From: an uncultured bacterium
GTDB lineage: Bacteria > Verrucomicrobiota > Lentisphaeria > Victivallales > UBA1829
Direction of reading: 5' to 3'
Assembly: GCA_900549415.1 (NCBI GenBank)
Contig: URNX01000030.1
Coordinates: 1-39,909, forward strand
Length of the DNA: 39,909 nucleotides
The notes under the pieces were generated by a model that was not told where the DNA came from, ran no database searches, and was given only the letters and a program-made list of their open reading frames with translations. Shown here in pieces: positions 1-9,046 of this stretch (the stretch's first letter is position 1; each line of letters begins with the position of its first letter). The position numbers and the translations under genes are program-made.

Positions 1-294
1 CAACTTTTCCAAAGATAAACAAACTAAAGTTGTACTTCCAATTTATAAAAAAACCGCTCCATGGAGCTTTATTTTTTGCGAGATATAAACAAACCCGTCA
101 CAGTTAGTTCATGTGAAACATGAAAAACACCGGCATTGCCAATTGCGAAAATCATCCAGCATTTGACTTGGTGACAGGAAGACACAAAACTGAATCCGAA
201 CATATCTCTTCGTTCTGATCTCTCAGGCGATAGCACATTTATGCTCTTTGCCCTACTTTTGTGTACTTCCTGTGCACAAACCACCAATACCGCT
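1..294. other. Left-edge non-coding stretch
   Basis: No convincing gene is seen in these AT-rich 294 bases. A 7-bp inverted repeat (CAACTTT at 1-7, AAAGTTG at 26-32) sits at the very edge. A 12-bp palindrome GCTCCATGGAGC at 56-67 is flanked by an A-run on the left and a T-rich run on the right, so it could act as a weak bidirectional terminator. A 72-codon minus-strand open frame (69-287) has no recognisable domain and is not called. Confidence 0.5.
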
Positions 295-2757
295 TTACCC
301 TTTCGCGGCCATCGAAAACATCACACGACCGGAAACATTCCGCACGACGATGCAGGGACCGTCAGGGGTCTGCTCCCATTCCAGAGGAACCGGAGTTTTG
401 TCAAAAATGTTGTATATCCCGACATCCGGAGCACATACAACCTCCGGAGTCCCGCCAGCGGAAAGAGGCGGAAAGAAACGGATTTCCGCATTCTTCAAGC
501 CCGAACACATCAGATGCCCAAACCGCGAATAGTACGGATAGCTCTGCGGCTGAAGTTTCAATGAAACGACCGAGGATTCCGACTGTTTCACAAAGCAGCG
601 GCACTCCTTGCGCCAGCTCTTCTCCGGATGCCAGACGCCGTTTCCGGATCCGTCAATCCACGTCTCGCCCTCAATCACCAGCGGAACGCCATACGGGGTG
701 TTCACGTGCATTTCCGCCGTCGTGTCGGGCGCATATATCGAGAAGAAAAACGCATTGTCATGACGCGAAACGCTCGTGCGCGGAACCTTCGATTCAGCTG
801 AACGGAGCACACAGCCGAAGCGCCAGCCGAATTCTCCGGCAAGATCGCGCAGCAGACGCGGAACAGGGAAAACCTCTCCGTCTTTCGCATAATCGAAATT
901 ACATCCGTCCCATACGTCGTTCGATGCGGGAAGAACCGCGCGCACGAATCCGATCTCCGCGCCGTTCTCAAGTCTCCGGCTCAACGCAACAACACGTTCC
1001 TCTCCGCCGCAGTGTGCAACTGCACGCGTCCGGAACGATGCTCCTTCCGCCGGAACCTCCGTAAGCCCGCCGCAGGAATACTGCGGAAGAATATGCACCG
1101 TCGAAGGAAACTCTTCCGGGCAGCCATCGCCTTTCATGCGGGTCTCGACAGCGACATCGCCAGAGATCGCCGTATCCGCTCGCAGCTGGAGCAGAGCTTT
1201 CACACGCTCCGGAGCGCCCTGCATCACTCCGTAAAACAGGATCTTTCCGCCTGAAGCAAGATGCGCTTCCAGAGCGTCCATATTTGCCCCGTCGGCGGCG
1301 GAAACCGGAACGACAAGGATTTTCCCCTTCAGAACCGGATTCTTCTCCGCGGTCAGTTTTCGGAAAATGCGCGTGCTGACAACCGTATTCAGCGGGAGCC
1401 CCTCCTGCACACATTCGCCAATGAACATCTCCTCCGTAAACACGATATCCGGACGCGGATTCGCGCCGCGCACATGATCGGTATACTCGTCAAACGGGTA
1501 GACCCAGACGAGCGGCGATGGCTGGTCCGGCGCGTGGTCAAACGCCTCGAACAGATGCGGAATGACTTCACGGGGAACCTGATCCGGCAGTTCACCCCAT
1601 GTGCTGTCCACCGAAAGCAGAGCGACACTGTTGGCTGTGACAGTCCGTCCGTTTTCGTCAATTCTGGAAACTGCGAGAACCGGATAGAGATCCCACGGTT
1701 CCCGCGCATAGCGGTCGAGCCACGGGCTGTTGCAGAACCAGGGATCGTGTATGTAGTAGCGGAACGGGAGACGGTCATCGGGCAGTTCCGCGATGTGGGA
1801 CATCCACGCGACAATTTCGAGTCCGGTATTGAAGTTCAGCGCCGCCCACGGGGAGTTGACCGGAGGTGCGATTCTGTATTTGCCGTAAAGTTCGCGGATG
1901 GGGCATGCGTCCGTCGCAATCTCCAAACCGGCGGAGTAGTTGCTGCCGCGCGTTTCGACAACGCATTCCGGATACGCATCAAAGAAATCCTTCCAGAATG
2001 AGAGCATTTTATCCGCCGCCTCGCCCGCCTTTTCCGGATGAAACGCGTGTTTGTCGAACAGCATCCCGGTAATCCCCCAGGTCTCCGTCCCGAACCCCAT
2101 GCCGTTGGAAAGCCAGAGATAGTCGAACCCCAGGTCTTTTTCCATAGCCTTGTACTGCTTCGCGAGGAAGGTTCCGACCGATGTTCCCTCCGGAATGCCG
2201 TCCGGATACGCCGCGCAGCGCTCCGAATCCGCATGGAAACGCGCGGTGCAGGTGACGACGCTGTTCGCGAACATGGTGTGTCCCCCGCAAATCTCGGGAT
2301 GCTTCTCATATTTGAATCTGGAAACGGCGAATTCGGGGCCGTTGTCGTAGGTCACGCCGATGCGAACCGGTTTCTGCGCGATCTCCGCACCCGTCTCGCG
2401 AATGACTTCAATCAGGCGTTTCAACCATGCATAGGAGCGCGGCGCCGCGTCCGGAACCACCTTGACTGGATAGTGATGCGTCTGATGTTTCTGCCGTTCC
2501 GTGGCATTCTCCGGACACGGCGTGTGGTTCGCACATCCCGCCCAGTACGCCCACTCGAACGTCTGCGAAAGATCTCCGGAATATTCAAATATCTCGCTTC
2601 CGTCCGACGTCCAGAGCATGACGGACACCACATCCGCGGTATCCGTCAGCGGCTTCCACTGGGTGAACATGCGGCGGCAAACCGCATACATCGTTGCTTC
2701 CGAGTCATCCCGGAACGGTTTGGAGCTGAGCTCCAGCGTAACATTCTTCAGGTGCAT
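295..2757 (-). CDS. Large cytoplasmic protein of unknown family, possibly glycosidase-like
   Basis: This is an 820-residue protein that I do not recognise by family. The start is taken at 2757 rather than the in-frame ATG at 2784, because AAGGAG lies 7 bases before the internal ATG. There is no signal peptide or membrane segment. The first two thirds is rich in Trp, Tyr, Asp and Gly, with alternating strand- and helix-like stretches and phrases such as TYDNGPEF, DYLWLSNGMGFG and YIHDPWFCNSPW. That is reminiscent of (beta/alpha)8 glycoside hydrolases. Around residue 490 the segment KILVVPVSAADG followed by LASGGKILFYG resembles the Rossmann-like GATase or trimerisation domain that follows such barrels. 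The end looks beta-rich. The gene is monocistronic, and a glycosidase-like role is inference only. Confidence 0.75.
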   Translation of the reverse strand: MHLKNVTLELSSKPFRDDSEATMYAVCRRMFTQWKPLTDTADVVSVMLWTSDGSEIFEYSGDLSQTFEWAYWAGCANHTPCPENATERQKHQTHHYPVKVVPDAAPRSYAWLKRLIEVIRETGAEIAQKPVRIGVTYDNGPEFAVSRFKYEKHPEICGGHTMFANSVVTCTARFHADSERCAAYPDGIPEGTSVGTFLAKQYKAMEKDLGFDYLWLSNGMGFGTETWGITGMLFDKHAFHPEKAGEAADKMLSFWKDFFDAYPECVVETRGSNYSAGLEIATDACPIRELYGKYRIAPPVNSPWAALNFNTGLEIVAWMSHIAELPDDRLPFRYYIHDPWFCNSPWLDRYAREPWDLYPVLAVSRIDENGRTVTANSVALLSVDSTWGELPDQVPREVIPHLFEAFDHAPDQPSPLVWVYPFDEYTDHVRGANPRPDIVFTEEMFIGECVQEGLPLNTVVSTRIFRKLTAEKNPVLKGKILVVPVSAADGANMDALEAHLASGGKILFYGVMQGAPERVKALLQLRADTAISGDVAVETRMKGDGCPEEFPSTVHILPQYSCGGLTEVPAEGASFRTRAVAHCGGEERVVALSRRLENGAEIGFVRAVLPASNDVWDGCNFDYAKDGEVFPVPRLLRDLAGEFGWRFGCVLRSAESKVPRTSVSRHDNAFFFSIYAPDTTAEMHVNTPYGVPLVIEGETWIDGSGNGVWHPEKSWRKECRCFVKQSESSVVSLKLQPQSYPYYSRFGHLMCSGLKNAEIRFFPPLSAGGTPEVVCAPDVGIYNIFDKTPVPLEWEQTPDGPCIVVRNVSGRVMFSMAAKG

Positions 2758-2786
2758 ATGCGTTCTCCTTGTCTGATTACGCATAT

Positions 2787-2792
2787 ATTATA
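2787..2792 (-). promoter_or_regulatory. Candidate -10 box for the 295-2757 gene
   Basis: On the minus strand a perfect TATAAT lies about 30 bases upstream of the chosen start and just ahead of the AAGGAG ribosome site (2765-2770). No good -35 hexamer is present at 16-18 bases. The site may therefore need an activator or an extended -10 contact. Confidence 0.45.
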
Positions 2793-2805
2793 CACCCGAA
2801 ATGCG

Positions 2806-2840
2806 AAATCCGCTTGGACAATCGTCCGGAAAGCGGATTT
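2806..2840 (-). terminator. Hairpin after the SPFH/P-ATPase/ABC operon
   Basis: AAATCCGCTT (2806-2815) is perfectly complementary to AAGCGGATTT (2831-2840). An inner GGAC/GTCC stem closes a four-base loop. It lies 35 bases past the stop of the last operon gene and before the promoter of the next minus-strand gene. The U-tract is short (ATTTCGCATTT), so termination may be partial. Confidence 0.6.
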
Positions 2841-2875
2841 TCGGGGCAAAAAACGCAATATTGTCCAAAAGATTT

Positions 2876-4462
2876 TTACTTCGGAGCTTCCGTCTTCTCC
2901 GATTTCTCCGCCTGCGCGGCGGAAATGTAGGCTTTCACCCGTTCGCCGATGGCGGGGAAGTTCTGGACAACGCTGCGCGCAATCTCCGTCTTCATCATGT
3001 CAAACGGCGGGAGACGCACGCGTCCCTTCTCGTCGTCGAACTCCTTCTGGAAACGGTTGTAGGCGATCTCCGCGAGTTTCAGATGCGCGGATGCGCCCTC
3101 CTCATCGTCGTAACCGAGCAGCAGACAGCTCTGGAAAATCAGGCCGCTGATCAGCTCGTGAACCTGCTTGTAACTGCCGTCCTTGATGTCCTCGGTCCAT
3201 TCGCGGAGAATGAACGTGTCGAAGTCCTGATACCGCGGGTCATTGCGGCGTTCCTTGCGGATAAGGCGGAAGTATTCGCGCGCTTTCGCATATTTGCCGT
3301 AGCTGTAGAGCGTTACGGCGGCGTTCTTCATGAAGTTGTCGAGCGCGCTCTTGAAGGTGAGCGTTTCGTTGCGTTTGTAGGCGTCAAGATACCCTTCGCG
3401 AACCGCATCGACAATGCCGAGATTCGGGATAAGCATGTAATTCATGCTCGGCTCCTTGCCCGGAAGCAGAATGCGGCCGGCGATGAACGACTCCTTCAGA
3501 GACTGCGTAATCATGCGGTCGCAGTCGATGCTCTCGCGCTTCGGGCTGTACATAATACCGAGCGTCGCCCAGTAGATCGCAAAGGAATCGGAGAGACGCC
3601 AGTCGAGTTCGCCGTATTTCTGATTGATTTCCAGCACGATTTCCGGGCGGAGCTTGTAATACTCGCGCAGCCAGAGAGCACGGAGGAAGGTGTCGAGTTC
3701 GTTTTTCGTTTCCGGCGCAAGCGATTCCGCCAGTTTTTCCGGCAGGACGCCCTCTTTGCGGAACGCGGCGGAAAGAGCCTCCAGATTCTCGAATCCGGCG
3801 GCTTTGACAGACTCAAAAAGCTTGGTGTCATCGGCATGGAGGCTGCGGAATTCGGAAATGGTTTTCGGCGCGGCGGCAAGCGCTTTCCAGTCGGGGGAAT
3901 CGCCGTTGTAGACCTTCATCATCTCCTTGCAGATCATGTACTTGTAATAACGCTGGGCGTCGTCGAGCATATTGCCGATTTTGTGCTGGTAAATCCAGCC
4001 GAGTTCGCGGTAGAGCAGCGGGTCGTTGGCGTTGTAGTTGAGCGCCTCGTCGCGGATGAGTTCAATTCCGCGCTGCACCCAGCGCCAGCGGTCGACGGGC
4101 GAAGTGTAGGTGACGGAAATGTTGTACGCCATATTCCACGCGAGATAGGCGGTTGCGCCGGTAAACTTCGGCTGAAGTTTGGTGATCCACGATGCAAGCT
4201 GCACCATCTCGAAGTATTTTCCCTGCTGCTGGAGACCGTTTGTGCGGAGCCAGAGCATATCCGCGAGAACGCCGCGGAAACCGCCGAGTGCAACCGTGGT
4301 GAATGCAACCGTCGGAGGAAGACCCTCAATGCTGGCTTCATCAACCAGCTTGTCGGTCTTCACGATATTGTCGAGCCGTTTCTGCACAAGCAGCGTCGCG
4401 CCGATGAGAACGGCAAACGCGGCGAGCGCGAAAAACCAGATTCGAAAACGTCTGAAATACAT
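2876..4462 (-). CDS. Membrane-anchored helical-repeat (TPR-like) protein, last gene of SPFH/ABC operon
   Basis: This 528-residue protein begins with a short basic segment and one transmembrane helix (about residues 8-26). It continues as an almost entirely helical soluble domain, presumably periplasmic. Stretches such as LLYRELGWIYQHKIGN and KAREYFRLIRKERRND look like TPR/SEL-type pairs, and the C terminus is charged (AAQAEKSEKTEAPK). GGAGG sits 9 bases before the ATG. It starts only 6 bases after the permease gene, so it is probably an extracytoplasmic partner of the ABC transporter encoded just upstream. No catalytic motif is visible. The TPR assignment is by pattern only, and the partner role is inferred from context. 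Confidence 0.8.
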   Translation of the reverse strand: MYFRRFRIWFFALAAFAVLIGATLLVQKRLDNIVKTDKLVDEASIEGLPPTVAFTTVALGGFRGVLADMLWLRTNGLQQQGKYFEMVQLASWITKLQPKFTGATAYLAWNMAYNISVTYTSPVDRWRWVQRGIELIRDEALNYNANDPLLYRELGWIYQHKIGNMLDDAQRYYKYMICKEMMKVYNGDSPDWKALAAAPKTISEFRSLHADDTKLFESVKAAGFENLEALSAAFRKEGVLPEKLAESLAPETKNELDTFLRALWLREYYKLRPEIVLEINQKYGELDWRLSDSFAIYWATLGIMYSPKRESIDCDRMITQSLKESFIAGRILLPGKEPSMNYMLIPNLGIVDAVREGYLDAYKRNETLTFKSALDNFMKNAAVTLYSYGKYAKAREYFRLIRKERRNDPRYQDFDTFILREWTEDIKDGSYKQVHELISGLIFQSCLLLGYDDEEGASAHLKLAEIAYNRFQKEFDDEKGRVRLPPFDMMKTEIARSVVQNFPAIGERVKAYISAAQAEKSEKTEAPK

Positions 4463-4468
4463 GATATT

Positions 4469-5917
4469 TTACCTCCGGATTGCGGCGAGCGAAAGCTCGC
4501 GGCGGTTGTAAAGCCACGCTCCGAGCAGGGCGAGCGGAACACCTTTCAGCACGATCTGGAAGAGAATCGCCGAACCGATTACCGAAAGTTCGATGAGTTC
4601 ACCGTTCGCGATTGCATCCGATATGCCGAACTTCTGAAGCGGAATGATCATAGAATGCAGAGTGCGTCCTAGCCAGTAGCCGTAAAGATCCATCGCCGGC
4701 ATGTCAAGTCCGCCGTACGTTGCCTCGCTCGAAATCAGGAACGACGCGAAGAAGCCGAACGCCATGTACGAAATCGTGATGAAAATCGCCGTCGGCATGG
4801 AGAGGAACGAGGCGAGCGAAACAGCCACCAGAACCGATGCCGTCACGCCGAGGAAAATCATGAATACGCCGCGCACATAGTTCGCAAAAAATCCGGTCTC
4901 TTTGAGCAGCAGAGTCGGACCGTCCGCCACCTGGATGACGAGCGGTTTTCCGTTTGGCGCCAGGTTCGTGAAACCGATAACCGCTTCGCCGTTCGCAATG
5001 ATTCCGTCCGCGGGAAGTTCAAATTCATTCATCGCGGCCGTCAGAATCTGTTCCGGCTGACGCGAAACATAGACCTGGCTCGGCACCGGATCCGGAGCCT
5101 TTTCACCGGGCTTCAGATTTTTCGGATCGGGCTTTTCGATATAATTGACCACAGCGCCCCATGCGCCGTAGCCATGATCCTGACTCTGCTGAACATCGAC
5201 CATGCCCGAATACGCGCGGTAGCGGATGAAGAGCGTGCTGTCATCGGGAATCTTTTCCGGAAGCCCCTTGTAAAGCCAGTAACGGGTCTTGCCCGCCGGA
5301 ATTTCCGCCATTGCGGCGACAATCTGACGGTATATGATGTCGATCGCCTTTGTGCGGTCATCCCCGGTGAGCACCTGAGAAATGAGCACGCCCTGCGAAT
5401 TCTTCTTTTCATTGAACGCCTTGAGCGCAATCGCCTTCACATCCGGCAGTTCTGGCCGGTAGGCGCGGCGTCCGGTGAGCACTTCGTTTTCCATGCGGGC
5501 GCGCTCCTCCGGCGGGAAATCCTGACGGCCGCTCTGATAGAGAATGAAGCCGTAAACCACGGCGGAAGAAATCAGCAGCAGCGCCGCAAGGACGGCAAGC
5601 ACGCCGGTGAACTTCCCGAGCCAGACAACGTAGCGGGAGACGGGTTTGACGACAATCAGATGCAGTCGGCAGTCCTCCACGTCCGCTGTCATGGTCTGGC
5701 AGCCGAGCCAGACGCCCGAAAGCATCAGCATGACGGTAATGAACGTGAAGCAGTATTCCAGAGAAACCTGCATGTAGCCGTATGCGGTTCCGTCGCCTTT
5801 GATTGTGTTCGGCACAAGCAGGACGCCGAGCAGAAGCACGAAGAGCAGGAACTGGAACACATGGGAGCGCACGGCGCTCCGGCAGGTCAGCTTGACAATG
5901 GCAGAAAACGAAGTCAT
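4469..5917 (-). CDS. ABC-2-type transporter permease
   Basis: This 482-residue polytopic protein has N-terminal membrane helices near residues 20-40, 55-78 and 88-115. A long hydrophilic domain of about 210 residues follows, then at least three C-terminal helices from about residue 335. That arrangement (helices, large extracytoplasmic insert, helices) is typical of ABC-2 permeases of the NosY/GldF kind. The start is set by GGAGG seven bases upstream. It lies 15 bases after the ATPase gene, and both genes share the leader GAGTTGAAATG. It probably forms the membrane channel for the ATPase encoded upstream. The substrate is unknown. Export or a mechanical role is more likely than import, since no classical solute-binding protein is present. 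Confidence 0.85.
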   Translation of the reverse strand: MTSFSAIVKLTCRSAVRSHVFQFLLFVLLLGVLLVPNTIKGDGTAYGYMQVSLEYCFTFITVMLMLSGVWLGCQTMTADVEDCRLHLIVVKPVSRYVVWLGKFTGVLAVLAALLLISSAVVYGFILYQSGRQDFPPEERARMENEVLTGRRAYRPELPDVKAIALKAFNEKKNSQGVLISQVLTGDDRTKAIDIIYRQIVAAMAEIPAGKTRYWLYKGLPEKIPDDSTLFIRYRAYSGMVDVQQSQDHGYGAWGAVVNYIEKPDPKNLKPGEKAPDPVPSQVYVSRQPEQILTAAMNEFELPADGIIANGEAVIGFTNLAPNGKPLVIQVADGPTLLLKETGFFANYVRGVFMIFLGVTASVLVAVSLASFLSMPTAIFITISYMAFGFFASFLISSEATYGGLDMPAMDLYGYWLGRTLHSMIIPLQKFGISDAIANGELIELSVIGSAILFQIVLKGVPLALLGAWLYNRRELSLAAIRR

Positions 5918-5932
5918 TTCAACTCCTCCGCG

Positions 5933-7075
5933 TCACAGATCTTTTTTGCCGGAGAGAAGATCTTTGAGCTTCTGATTCGCCTCATTGAGCTGTTCTCTTG
6001 CGGCGTTGAGCTCTTTTGCATCCTCCGGCTCCTCCTTCGGGACGTCATCGGATTCGAGAGCGGTCAGACGCTGTTCGTCGACCCGCGGCTCCGCTTTGAC
6101 CGGTTCCGGTTTCGGCGGCTCCGGCTTCCTGAGTCCGGCAAGCACTTCGAGTTTCTCTTTGGAATCGACGCCGCCGGAGAGATAATCCGCGATTTCCCCG
6201 CCCGAAGTCGCACCCGAAGTCTCCACGCTTTCGCGCTTCGCCTTGTTCACAACGTCGAGAAAGAAATCTTCCAGACTCATGCGCGGATGGTCGAGCGTAT
6301 ACGTTCCGCCGTTCTTTTTGATGACGGATACGATCTGTTCCATTGCCTCATCGGGCAGATCGGACATGGTGAGGCGGCTGGAATCCTTGACCGTAAGCAG
6401 TTCGCTGATCGGTCCCTGCGCGCGGATTTTGCCGCCGTAAAGAATCATGACGCGGTCGCAGACATCCTCCACATCGCCGAGCAGGTGACTGGTGACGATA
6501 ACGGTTTTGCCGCGTTTTTTGAGCAGACGGATGAGATCCTTGACCTCTTTGCAGCCGATCGGGTCGAGGCCGGAAGTGGGTTCATCGAGAATCAGGAACG
6601 CGGGGTCGTTGATCATCGCCTGCGCGAGACCGATACGGCGCGCCATGCCTTTCGAGAACTCGCCGACCTGGCGGTTGCGGGCGTGTGCCAGACCGACCAT
6701 GTCGAGCAGCTGCTCCGTGCGGAGCTTGCGTTCCGCGGCGGAAAGATTGAAGAGCGACGCGAAGAAATCGAGCGTCTCCGCAGCAGTGAGGTACTTGTAA
6801 AGATACGTTTCCTCAGGCAGATAGCCGATCATCTTCTTGGTGTCGACGTCGCGCGGGGAACGCCCGAAAACGGTGAGGCGGCCGGCTGTCGGATAGAGCA
6901 GACCGAGCAGCATTTTCACCGTGGTGGATTTTCCCGAGCCGTTCGGACCGAGCAGACCGAGCACTTCGCCTTCCCGGACCTCGAAATCAATGTCGTTGAC
7001 GGCTTTCGCCTTCGGACGGTTCCAGAAATCCTTGAACTCCTTGGTGAGTCCGACCGCTTCCACAACGTTTCCCAT
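5933..7075 (-). CDS. ABC transporter ATP-binding protein with C-terminal coiled tail
   Basis: This is a 380-residue ABC ATPase. Walker A is GPNGSGKST (43-51), the signature is FSKGM (140-144, a variant of LSGGQ) and Walker B is LILDEP (161-166) followed by TSGLD. The switch His lies in VTSHLL. The core ends near residue 270. The tail is unusual: a Pro/Lys/Glu-rich linker (KPEPPKPEPVKAEP) and then a predicted coiled coil (AREQLNEANQKLKDLL) at the end. AGGAG sits 7 bases ahead of the ATG. It sits between the P-type ATPase gene (15 bases) and the permease gene (15 bases). The tail may dock onto the permease or onto the SPFH scaffold proteins of the same operon, but that is inference. Confidence 0.92.
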   Translation of the reverse strand: MGNVVEAVGLTKEFKDFWNRPKAKAVNDIDFEVREGEVLGLLGPNGSGKSTTVKMLLGLLYPTAGRLTVFGRSPRDVDTKKMIGYLPEETYLYKYLTAAETLDFFASLFNLSAAERKLRTEQLLDMVGLAHARNRQVGEFSKGMARRIGLAQAMINDPAFLILDEPTSGLDPIGCKEVKDLIRLLKKRGKTVIVTSHLLGDVEDVCDRVMILYGGKIRAQGPISELLTVKDSSRLTMSDLPDEAMEQIVSVIKKNGGTYTLDHPRMSLEDFFLDVVNKAKRESVETSGATSGGEIADYLSGGVDSKEKLEVLAGLRKPEPPKPEPVKAEPRVDEQRLTALESDDVPKEEPEDAKELNAAREQLNEANQKLKDLLSGKKDL

Positions 7076-7090
7076 TTCAACTCTCCTGAA

Positions 7091-9046
7091 TTACTGTTTC
7101 GCGGTATTTTCCGCGCGGGTGATCTCCTCGCCGGTTCTCACCAGACGCGCACTGTTGAAGATGACAATCAGCGTGCTGACCGTGTGCAGCACCGCGGCAA
7201 GAACCGGACTCATCTGTCCGAACACCGAAAGGATGATGCCGCAGATTACAAACAGCATACCGAACACGAGATTCTGGTTGATGACCGACGCCGATTTTCT
7301 GGAAAGTGTGATCAGCAGCGGAATACGGCGCAGATCGTTCGTCATAAGCGCAATCGACGCGCTGTTGATCGCAATGTCACTGCCGATCGCACCCATCGCA
7401 ATGCTCAGGTCTGCGGCGGCAAGTGCGGGCGCATCGTTCACACCGTCGCCGACGAACGCCACAATGTCGTTCTTCTTCGCCTGTTCCACGTATTCCACTT
7501 TCCCCTGCGGCAGACAGTCGCCGCGGAAGTCGTCGATACCGATTTTCGCCGCAACCGTCGTTGCTACCGCCGAGCGGTCACCGGTGACCATTGCGCACTG
7601 GCGGATTCCCTCCGCTTTCAGTTCCTTCACCATCTCCGAAGCTTCCGGACGGATCTGGTCGCGGAACCCGACCCAGCCGATCGACTTGCCGTTGCGCACA
7701 ATCACCGCAACGCTCATCCCCTCGACTTCGCTCTCGTCATGCGGAAGCGCAATGTTCTGAGCGGAAATCCAGGCGGGACGGCCGACCATGCATTTGACGC
7801 CGCCGATCATCGCTTCAACGCCCTTGCCGGGCAGTTCCTCGTAGGATTCGCCCTTCTCCGGCGAGATTCCCACTTCTTTGGCCAGACGCTGCAGCGCAAG
7901 CGCCGTCGGGTGGTTGCTGGCGATTTCAACGGAAACAGCCGTCTTGAGCAGTTCCGCCGGCTCCACGCCGTCAACCGGTTTCAGACGCGCGACTTCCAGT
8001 TCGCCTTTCGTCAGCGTTCCGGTTTTATCAAACACAAAACAGCGGACTTTGGAGGCAAGTTCCAGGTGCGCGACATTCTTGATGAGGATTCCGAGACGCG
8101 CCGCGGCCGCAATCGCGGCGACTACAGCCGTCGGAGTCGCGAGAACCACAGCACAGGGGCATGCGATGACCATGAGCGTAATCACACGGTTCATATCGCC
8201 GTCGGAGAACCACCAGGTAAGCGCCGCAAGCATGAGAATCGTCGGTGTATAGAACCCGGCATATTTGTCGATGATGCGCACCATCGGCGTCTTGCTCGTT
8301 TCGGCGGCGAGAATCATCTCTTTGACCTTGCCAAGCGTGGTATCGTTGCCGACCTTCGTCACCTTGACGTCGATCGCGCCGGAAAGGTTCATGGTTCCGG
8401 CGTAAACTTCATCGCCCGCGCCCTTGTCGACGGGAAGCGATTCGCCGGTGATCGACGCCTGGTTGACCGCGCTCTGTCCCTTGACGATGACGCCGTCGAT
8501 CGGGAAGTTTTCGCCCGGGCGGACATTGATGATGTCGCCCAGCTGAAGATCGAGCACTTCCGTGTCGACGAAGTCGCCGTCAACCAGTTTGCGCGCGGTG
8601 TGCGGCGTCAGGCGGATCAGGTCTTCAATCGAACGCTGAGCGCCCGATGCGGTGCGCGTTTCGATGATGATTGTAATCAGCAGGAAGAATGCGATGATTC
8701 CGGCCTCGCGGAAGACTCCGCCCGCGAACGCCGCGAGCAGCGCCATCGCGACGAGCTCGTTCATGTAGACGCGTCCGGCGCAGAGATCCTTGATTGCCGC
8801 CCAGACAATCGGGAGCGCAAGAACAATTGCACCGAGCACAGCGCTGAGTTCGGAAGCGAATTCCTGCGCGGGGAAAAGCCACTCGAGCAGGAAGGAATTC
8901 AATATCAGGAAACCGCCGGCGACGGCGAATCCGGCGCGGCCCATGGAGCGGGAGTGTCCGACCCCCTCCCCCATCGGCTGTCCGCAAACGCAGATCGAGG
9001 CGTCCTCGTGGTGATGATCATGGTCATGTCCGCAGCAGCAGCTCAT
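7091..9046 (-). CDS. P1B-type heavy-metal-translocating ATPase
   Basis: A 651-residue metal-pumping ATPase of the inner membrane. It shows TGES (200-203, actuator), the CPC metal motif in a membrane helix (296-298), the phosphorylated Asp340 in DKTGT, the HP motif (379-380) and GDGVNDAP (533-540). Instead of a ferredoxin-like HMA domain, the N terminus carries a compact Cys/His cluster (MSCCCGHDHDHHH) and then a CVCG. In the last two membrane helices, the Lys and Asp characteristic of ZntA/CadA-type zinc pumps are replaced. The final helix reads HTVSTLIVIFNSARLV, closer to the HxxST pattern of Co/Fe- or Mn-type pumps. The metal is therefore uncertain. The gene overlaps the preceding SPFH gene by four bases (ATGA). 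Confidence 0.93.
   Translation of the reverse strand: MSCCCGHDHDHHHEDASICVCGQPMGEGVGHSRSMGRAGFAVAGGFLILNSFLLEWLFPAQEFASELSAVLGAIVLALPIVWAAIKDLCAGRVYMNELVAMALLAAFAGGVFREAGIIAFFLLITIIIETRTASGAQRSIEDLIRLTPHTARKLVDGDFVDTEVLDLQLGDIINVRPGENFPIDGVIVKGQSAVNQASITGESLPVDKGAGDEVYAGTMNLSGAIDVKVTKVGNDTTLGKVKEMILAAETSKTPMVRIIDKYAGFYTPTILMLAALTWWFSDGDMNRVITLMVIACPCAVVLATPTAVVAAIAAAARLGILIKNVAHLELASKVRCFVFDKTGTLTKGELEVARLKPVDGVEPAELLKTAVSVEIASNHPTALALQRLAKEVGISPEKGESYEELPGKGVEAMIGGVKCMVGRPAWISAQNIALPHDESEVEGMSVAVIVRNGKSIGWVGFRDQIRPEASEMVKELKAEGIRQCAMVTGDRSAVATTVAAKIGIDDFRGDCLPQGKVEYVEQAKKNDIVAFVGDGVNDAPALAAADLSIAMGAIGSDIAINSASIALMTNDLRRIPLLITLSRKSASVINQNLVFGMLFVICGIILSVFGQMSPVLAAVLHTVSTLIVIFNSARLVRTGEEITRAENTAKQ

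Noticed and set aside
69..287. 72-codon minus-strand open frame at the left edge
   Set aside because: No domain, no convincing ribosome site and no coupling to a neighbour.
230..290. Eight-base inverted repeat (TTGTGTAC / GTGCACAA) as a terminator for the first gene
   Set aside because: No T-run follows on the minus strand and there is one G-U pair. It could be chance.
2801..4672. 623-codon plus-strand open frame
   Set aside because: Mirror frame of the helical-repeat gene. It has no ribosome site, and its composition is typical of an antisense shadow.
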